This document shows positions 58,349-64,000 of a stretch of 64,000 bases of DNA, piece after piece. A program made the position numbers and the translations under genes. Below the pieces are notes generated by a model. That model made no database searches, was not told where the DNA came from, and worked only from the letters and a program-made list of their open reading frames with translations. The stretch's first letter is position 1; every line of letters begins with the position of its first letter. The stretch is from positions 62,001 to 126,000 of the forward strand of contig PHDB01000001.1 of NCBI GenBank assembly GCA_002842495.1. Direction: 5' to 3'. This DNA is from Bacteroidetes bacterium HGW-Bacteroidetes-6. Its GTDB lineage: Bacteria > Bacteroidota > Bacteroidia > Bacteroidales > DTU049.

Positions 58349-60226
58349 ATGAAGTCAATCTCCACCCTCGTATTTATTTTGGCCATAGTTTCGGGCATTT
58401 TTGCTCAAAATTACGCTGTAACAAACTACACAACGTCCAATTCGTCAATTGCTTCGAACGACATTTTATCGATTAAAGTTGCCACAAACGGTGATGTTTG
58501 GTTTGCCACAAACGGGTCGGGAGTGTCACGACTCAATGGTACAACATGGACTACTTTCACTACATCACAAGGGTTGGTTGGAAATACCGTAAAAGATATC
58601 GATATTGATGCATCCGGGAATGTGTGGTTTGCCACATCGGCGGGCCTGTCAAAATATAATGGAAGCACTTTCACCAATTACACAACAGCACAAGGCCTGG
58701 CATCAAACGATTTACGTTCGGTCTTTGTTGATGTAGCCGGAAACATTTGGGCAGGGACAGCTGGTGCTGGAGTTTGTAAATACAATGGCGTTTCATGGAC
58801 GACGTATAATACAACAGATGGATTGGCGCAGAATTTTGTATTGGCAACCACACAAGATTCGCTTGGAAACTTGTGGTTTGCAACTGCCAATGGGGTGAGC
58901 AAGTTTACGGGATCGGTTTGGACAACTTATACCAGTTCAAACGGACTCATTGCCAATGGCGACGAAGTACAATCGGCCATGACCGACCGCGACGGCAATG
59001 TGTGGTTTGGCTCGAAGCCCGGATTTGGTATTGGAGGAGGGTTAAGCATGTACAATGGAAGTACCTGGAGCACATATAACTTATCGAACGGGTTAGCCAG
59101 CAACGATGTGAGAGGCATGGACTGTGATGCAAAAAATCGACTTTGGTTCAGTACATACCTTAATGGAGCAAGCCAATATAAGAACAGCACTTTCACCACC
59201 TATTCAACTTCGCAAGGTCTGATTTCGGCTACTCAGCAATGTGTTGATGTGGCACCTGACGGCTATGTCTGGATTGGAACAACCGGTGGCGCATCGCGGA
59301 TTGCAACCATTATTTTTCAGAACTACGATGTTATCCATAATGCATGTGGAGCTTCTTTTAATGGAGACATCACTTTATTTGCCGGAACCATCAGCAGCAT
59401 GTTGTATTATAGTTTCGACAACGGAGTCACCTACCAATCGGCTAACTTCATGGGAGGACTTTCTTCGGGCTCATACGACATCTGGGTTACCGATAGCTCA
59501 ATGTTTGTTCAGGGTCCGACAATCGATGTTCTTGATATTCCTGCAGGAGATGCCTTTCCTTTCGATTCTACCGATATTTGTCTTGGTGATTCCATTCAGC
59601 TCAACCCCGATGTTTCATTTAGCAATTTCATTTGGGATCCCGATTCAATTGTTTCGTCGGGTACAGCCTCAAATCCTTTTATTTTTCCATCGGTTTCGCA
59701 ATGGATTGCCATCGATTATATTGATAGTAACGCTTGTGATATTAACGACTTTATTTATCTGAATGTGATACCATCACCTGTTTTCAATGTTGATATTTCA
59801 AATGATTCTGTTTTTTCAGTTGATGGAACATTTACTTGGTATCAGTGGTTTTGGTACGGTGACACTATCCCCGGAGCAACAAATCAAACTTACACTGCAA
59901 CACAACCTGGGATTTACTCTGTTTGCGTGTCGAACAGTTTAGGTTGCAGCACATGGTCAGGAGTGATTCATTATCAGAACACTGGTATTGGAGAAACAGA
60001 AAATCAAACTCATGTTTACATCTGCAACGGTGTTTTGTACTACGATTTACCCGAATCGAATTGCTTTATCAGCTTATATGCGACCGATGGTCGCCTGATA
60101 ACAAGCTTTTCCGTCGATGACCAAAATGGAATTGCTCCAATAGACGTCAGAAACAATCAGGTTGTTTTAGTGCATATTGAGGGATGTAAAACCAATTGCT
60201 GGAACAAAATGTACTTTGCCAAATAA
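58349..60226 (+). CDS. Secreted two-component-regulator-type propeller protein with sorting-like tail
   Basis: A 625-residue protein with a signal peptide (about 1-19) and about seven repeats of roughly 42 residues (about 28-325) with the core G-W--Y-TS-GL---V--D--GN-WFAT, the Reg_prop propeller unit. The central part (about 330-540) has Cys-bearing beta segments, and the last 80 residues (starting about TGIGETENQT) resemble a degenerate type A type IX sorting domain. In a regulator the propeller would be followed by a membrane helix and kinase; none is present, so this is an extracellular or surface protein. A strong terminator follows. Confidence 0.78.
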   Translation: MKSISTLVFILAIVSGIFAQNYAVTNYTTSNSSIASNDILSIKVATNGDVWFATNGSGVSRLNGTTWTTFTTSQGLVGNTVKDIDIDASGNVWFATSAGLSKYNGSTFTNYTTAQGLASNDLRSVFVDVAGNIWAGTAGAGVCKYNGVSWTTYNTTDGLAQNFVLATTQDSLGNLWFATANGVSKFTGSVWTTYTSSNGLIANGDEVQSAMTDRDGNVWFGSKPGFGIGGGLSMYNGSTWSTYNLSNGLASNDVRGMDCDAKNRLWFSTYLNGASQYKNSTFTTYSTSQGLISATQQCVDVAPDGYVWIGTTGGASRIATIIFQNYDVIHNACGASFNGDITLFAGTISSMLYYSFDNGVTYQSANFMGGLSSGSYDIWVTDSSMFVQGPTIDVLDIPAGDAFPFDSTDICLGDSIQLNPDVSFSNFIWDPDSIVSSGTASNPFIFPSVSQWIAIDYIDSNACDINDFIYLNVIPSPVFNVDISNDSVFSVDGTFTWYQWFWYGDTIPGATNQTYTATQPGIYSVCVSNSLGCSTWSGVIHYQNTGIGETENQTHVYICNGVLYYDLPESNCFISLYATDGRLITSFSVDDQNGIAPIDVRNNQVVLVHIEGCKTNCWNKMYFAK

Positions 60227-60249
60227 ATTTACACTGTATTTTTTAATAG

Positions 60250-60276
60250 AAAGGAGACCATGTTGTCTCCTTTTTT
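60250..60276 (+). terminator. Rho-independent terminator after the propeller gene
   Basis: Nine-base stem (AAAGGAGAC at 60250-60258 with GTCTCCTTT at 60265-60273), a six-base loop and a T-run to 60276, 24 bases after the stop codon. Confidence 0.85.
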
Positions 60277-60359
60277 CGTTTCCAACAATCCGATTTTGCC
60301 CCAATTTAAATATTTAACACCAATCATCGTCAATATTAAGCATTAAAAGAAAAATATCG

Positions 60360-60367
60360 TATTTTAG
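60360..60367 (+). promoter_or_regulatory. Variant -7 box before the alpha-2-macroglobulin gene
   Basis: TATTTTAG, one base off TAnnTTTG and followed by CA like the boxes at 32243 and 32537. The ATG is 60 bases away. Confidence 0.25.
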
Positions 60368-60427
60368 CATACTTATGTGTGAAAAAATTTGAGTCTTGCA
60401 TCTCAGAAAAGTTTTAAAACAAGCATC

Positions 60428-63400
60428 ATGAAAAAACCCATTTTAATTTTAGGTCTCATTCTGTTGTTTCCGCTTACCTGCATTTTTGCACAAACCGATG
60501 CAGAATACGATAAAATGTGGAAAGTTACAGACAGTTTAATAAGCAAAGGGCTTCCACAATCGGCCCTTGCCGAAGTCGACAACATCTACAGTAAGTCAAC
60601 AGTGCAAAAAAACAATGCACAAATGGTAAAAGCCATCATTTATCGCATTTCATTGATTTCGGATTACCAAGAAGACTATTACGAAAAATCAATTGATGAG
60701 ATGAAAAAGGAAATTGACAAAGCCGAATTTCCTGTAAAACCACTTCTTTATGCAATGCTTGGCGAGCTGTACTGGAATTACTACACGGTTAACCGATGGA
60801 AATTTTATCAGCGTACAGCCACCGATAATTTTGAAAACAACGACATCAAAACCTGGACGCTCGATCGACTTGTTAAAGAGGTAAAGTGGTGCTACGATCA
60901 GGCTTTGCAAGAGCCTGCAAAACTGGCTGCAATAAAAATTGACGGTTTTAAAAGCATTATTGACTATGCCGAATACCTGAATTATTCGCCCACCTTGCTT
61001 GATTTTATTGGATGGATGGCAATCACACGCTTTTCGAACGAAGAAACATCGCTTACAAAACCAGCCAAGGTTTTCACCATTAACAGTGAAAAATATTTCT
61101 ACCCGGGACAAAGTTTTTCGGGCATCAGTATTCCTGATTATGACACAGCTTCGTTTGTGTATTACGCAACAAAAGTATATCAAACAATTACCAAAGCACA
61201 TATTAACGATAAAGACCCTGATGTTTTTATATTTATTGAACTACAAAGGTTGGGCTATATGAAAGGCAAATGCAATCTTGCAAACAAGGATACATTGTAT
61301 TTCGAAGCACTGATGCAATTGCATTCGTCAACAAGTGGAAAAGCAAGAGCCGAAACAGGATATGCTTTGGCCAATTATTACTATGCAGCTGCATTAAAAT
61401 ACAATTATTTATCGGCTCCTCAATACCAGTGGTTTAATAAAAAGGCTATTGAGATCATTGATGAAATCGTTGAAAAATATCCGGATACGCGTGGTGCAAA
61501 CAACTGCAACATGCTGAAAGAAATCATTCTGACTCCTTCGACAAATTTCACATTCGAACAGGTTTCTGTCCCCGGACAACCGTTCGAAGGAATATTATCA
61601 TACAAAAACACAACACAAACCTGGGTCAGAATCATTAAAATCGACCCCGATGTAAACCGCACAAAAACCCGCAAACTCAACAATGAGGAAACGATTGCAT
61701 GGTACAAAAGTCTGACCCCGGTTCGAGAGTTTTCAATAAACACAACCAACCCTGGCGACAATCAATCACATTCAGTCAATGTTGTTTTCGACCCACTTGA
61801 TGAAGGTTTCTATATTGTCTTACATTCAAACACTGTTGATTTCAATATCAATGAAGGTTGGGTTGGATACACCGATATTTGGAGCACCTCGCTGGCCGTT
61901 TTACGTCAAGACAACAATAACAATGATTATTCATTTCTGGTAACAAACCGCCAGAATGGAGACCCTGTTGCTGGCGCACAAATAACTCTTTTCTATGAAA
62001 AGTACAATTATGTATCCCGAGAATATGTCTACACTAAATACAAAACCATCATAACCGATAAAAATGGAAAAGCTCACATGGACCCGCTTCCTCGCAATTC
62101 GGACTATCGCTACATGTATGCCGATGTAACTAAAAGCGGTGATCGGTATTGCCCTTATGATGTGTTTTATGTGTATCCGCCTTACAGCTATGAAAAAGGC
62201 AATCGAACAGTGTCGTATTTCTTTACCGACCGTAGTATTTACCGTCCGGGACAAACCATCTATTTCAAAGGTATTATGCTGAATACCGACAAAGACGATA
62301 ATTACACCATTAAGCCAGGAGAAAACACCAGTGTCACATTCTACGACGCCAACTATCAGGCTATTGCCACCATTCCATTGGTTTCAAACGAATTCGGAAC
62401 ATTTTCGGGTTCGTTTACAGCTCCTGACAATGGTCTCACTGGTCAAATGCGCATCACAAATGGCTATGGAAATGTGTATGTAAGCGTCGAAGAGTACAAG
62501 CGACCCAAGTTTTACGTAAAATTTGACCCCGTTAAAGGTTCCTATAAATTAGGCGAAAAAGTGAAAGTTAGCGGCAAAGCCACTGCTTATGCTGGGAATA
62601 ACATCGACGGAGCCCAGGTAAAATACCGCGTTGTGCGTAACGCCCGTTTCCCCTACTGGTGGGGCTGGTGGTATGGAGCCGCACCCTATTCGGCACAGGT
62701 TGAAATCACTAACGGGGTCGCCACAACAAACGAAGACGGTGAGTTCACTATAGAATTTACAGCTTTGCCCGACGAGAATATCCGCAAGGACTATATGCCT
62801 GTTTTCAACTACACAGTTTATGCTGACATTACAGACATTAATGGCGAAACACGCTCGGGAAATACGTGGGTTGGAGCTGGCTACAAAGCACTTATTTTAG
62901 GATCTTCTGTCACCGAAGATGTTGTTGCCAACGACGACAATCATTTCGAAATCAGTTCACAAAATTTGTCGGGACAAACTGTTCCCAGCGAAGTTACTTT
63001 ACTCATTTACCGACTTAAAGCGCCCAATCGCATCATCAACAACCGACTTTTGGCGCAACCCGAAATCAAAACACTTTCGAAAAGCGAATACCTGAGCCTA
63101 TTTCCCAATAATGAATTTGACGATGAAAACAATCCTTCAAATTGGGAAAAAGTTGAAATGGTTTACTCTCATTTATACAATACTTCCCGCGATTCGGTTC
63201 TGCAGCTCGACAGCATTCTGAAGGGACAACAAGGTTCGTTTATGTTGGTAATGACAGCCAGGGATGTCTTTGGTGAAAATGTTGAATATCAGCAATATTT
63301 CAAATTCTACACACCCGATAAAACATCGGCATGCAGCAACGAGGCGTTTTATTCTCAGTCGGTTGACACCTATTGCGAACCTGGCGAAACAGCACGCATT

Positions 63401-64000
63401 CTGATTGGCAGTTATGGTAAAAATGCAAGAATTCTCATTGAAACAGAAAAAAATGGAAAAATCATCAGCTCGGAATGGTTATCTTTAAATAGCGAGCAAA
63501 AGATTCTAGAATGGCCAATTGCTGAAGCCGACAGGGGCAATTTTTCAGTCCACATTGCCTGTGTTTATGCAAATCGATTTTATTCGCAGGATTACAACAT
63601 TATTGTTCCATACACCAACAAACAACTTGACATTGAAATTGAGTCGTTTCGCGATAAACTTCAGCCGGGAGAAGCTGAAAAATGGACCATTACTGTCAAA
63701 AACGCCAAAGGAGAGAAGGAAATTGCAGAGTTGATGGCTGGCATGTACGATGCTTCGCTCGACGCATACAAAAGCAACTATTGGTTTATGAGTTTGCTAA
63801 AATACAACTACAGCTACCGCAACTGGGAAACCGGTGACAATTTCACAACCGGATCGTCATACGAATATTCGAATGCATATTACAGAAAGTACTCCTTGTT
63901 AAGTATTTATCTTCCCAAACTCAGATGGTTCAACTACCCACTGTATTCCTATAACTATTACTATGGTTACGACGATTACGACGAAGGGTTCGGCGGAGTA
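60428..64000 (+). CDS. Alpha-2-macroglobulin family protein, 5' part
   Basis: An open frame from ATG 60428 to the right edge (1191 codons, no stop). A signal peptide (about 1-21) precedes a helical, TPR-like region (about 25-370), and then repeated beta-sandwich domains with TYFTDRSIYRPGQ-like FFTDRSIYRPGQTIYFKG near residue 600 and YKRPKFYVKF near 690, which are typical of MG2 and MG3 macroglobulin domains. Such Bacteroidota proteins are predicted envelope proteins that bind or trap proteases; the thioester-bearing region and C-terminus are beyond the window, so I cannot say whether the thioester is kept. Confidence 0.87.
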   Translation, partial: MKKPILILGLILLFPLTCIFAQTDAEYDKMWKVTDSLISKGLPQSALAEVDNIYSKSTVQKNNAQMVKAIIYRISLISDYQEDYYEKSIDEMKKEIDKAEFPVKPLLYAMLGELYWNYYTVNRWKFYQRTATDNFENNDIKTWTLDRLVKEVKWCYDQALQEPAKLAAIKIDGFKSIIDYAEYLNYSPTLLDFIGWMAITRFSNEETSLTKPAKVFTINSEKYFYPGQSFSGISIPDYDTASFVYYATKVYQTITKAHINDKDPDVFIFIELQRLGYMKGKCNLANKDTLYFEALMQLHSSTSGKARAETGYALANYYYAAALKYNYLSAPQYQWFNKKAIEIIDEIVEKYPDTRGANNCNMLKEIILTPSTNFTFEQVSVPGQPFEGILSYKNTTQTWVRIIKIDPDVNRTKTRKLNNEETIAWYKSLTPVREFSINTTNPGDNQSHSVNVVFDPLDEGFYIVLHSNTVDFNINEGWVGYTDIWSTSLAVLRQDNNNNDYSFLVTNRQNGDPVAGAQITLFYEKYNYVSREYVYTKYKTIITDKNGKAHMDPLPRNSDYRYMYADVTKSGDRYCPYDVFYVYPPYSYEKGNRTVSYFFTDRSIYRPGQTIYFKGIMLNTDKDDNYTIKPGENTSVTFYDANYQAIATIPLVSNEFGTFSGSFTAPDNGLTGQMRITNGYGNVYVSVEEYKRPKFYVKFDPVKGSYKLGEKVKVSGKATAYAGNNIDGAQVKYRVVRNARFPYWWGWWYGAAPYSAQVEITNGVATTNEDGEFTIEFTALPDENIRKDYMPVFNYTVYADITDINGETRSGNTWVGAGYKALILGSSVTEDVVANDDNHFEISSQNLSGQTVPSEVTLLIYRLKAPNRIINNRLLAQPEIKTLSKSEYLSLFPNNEFDDENNPSNWEKVEMVYSHLYNTSRDSVLQLDSILKGQQGSFMLVMTARDVFGENVEYQQYFKFYTPDKTSACSNEAFYSQSVDTYCEPGETARILIGSYGKNARILIETEKNGKIISSEWLSLNSEQKILEWPIAEADRGNFSVHIACVYANRFYSQDYNIIVPYTNKQLDIEIESFRDKLQPGEAEKWTITVKNAKGEKEIAELMAGMYDASLDAYKSNYWFMSLLKYNYSYRNWETGDNFTTGSSYEYSNAYYRKYSLLSIYLPKLRWFNYPLYSYNYYYGYDDYDEGFGGV

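Noticed and set aside
58349-60226. Propeller protein as a hybrid two-component regulator
   Set aside because: There is no membrane helix, kinase or receiver domain after the propeller; the gene ends with a sorting-like tail and terminator.
1-64000. tRNA, rRNA, CRISPR array, transposase or prophage
   Set aside because: I looked for these and saw no cloverleaf, rRNA-like stretch, regular spaced repeats or mobile-element proteins; a covariance-model scan would be needed to exclude small RNAs.

Overview
The window is chromosomal DNA from a member of the Bacteroidota, probably class Bacteroidia; I cannot name a genus. Evidence: intergenic -7 boxes of the Bacteroidota form TAnnTTTG, few clear Shine-Dalgarno sites, a type IX secretion-style cargo protein with SprB-like repeats, PKD domains and a gliding-motility type C-terminal domain, DUF5686 and MuiA proteins, a fused LeuC-LeuD enzyme, a group II-type GGGP synthase, an enlarged IspG and the futalosine menaquinone enzyme MqnC. 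I saw no rRNA, tRNA, CRISPR array, phage, transposase or integrase. About 58 protein genes are supported; two are cut by the window ends.

Layout. 1-1685: 5' part of a TPR membrane sensor (minus). 1.7-5.9 kb: minus-strand operon of a PagL-like barrel, a GIN-domain lipoprotein and the radical-SAM protein YgiQ. 6.1-10.5 kb: LeuCD-type dehydratase (plus), then pepA and chaN (minus). 10.7-19.6 kb: plus-strand block with mqnC, a pfkA-priA-HEAT operon, an ECF sigma/anti-sigma/DUF4097 module and YqeY. 19.6-21.8 kb: minus redox operon (OsmC, an odd thioredoxin, TrxB, membrane thioredoxin). 22-25.7 kb: small accessory minus genes, a YedF-like protein, meaB and a WCGDS thioredoxin. 25.7-29.4 kb: GGGP synthase, DPP-IV peptidase and an OB-fold protein (plus). 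29.4-32.2 kb: HAD phosphatase, ispG and a small secreted protein (minus). 32.6-35.6 kb: two tandem RemB/Wzi-like outer-membrane proteins. 35.7-39.6 kb: poorly recognised membrane proteins, including two adjacent zinc-ribbon proteins, one a CPBP protease. 39.7-46.3 kb: YjjG, a barrel protein, and the recQ-skp-ywqK-pyrH-2TM-frr operon (minus). 46.4-54.4 kb: cell-envelope genes (AhpD-like, DUF5686, a small secreted protein, a 934-residue adhesin-like protein, MuiA). 54.5-58.3 kb: recN-fabI-membrane protein operon and mntP (minus). 58.3-64 kb: a propeller protein and the start of an alpha-2-macroglobulin.

Most genes are core metabolism, repair, translation and envelope functions. The points most worth pursuing are the redox operon with a CX6C thioredoxin, three genes whose -7 box lies four bases from the start codon (likely leaderless mRNAs), the translationally coupled sigma/anti-sigma/DUF4097 module, the YgiQ/GIN/PagL operon and the zinc-ribbon membrane pair. 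I do not see one clearly new system such as a defence island.
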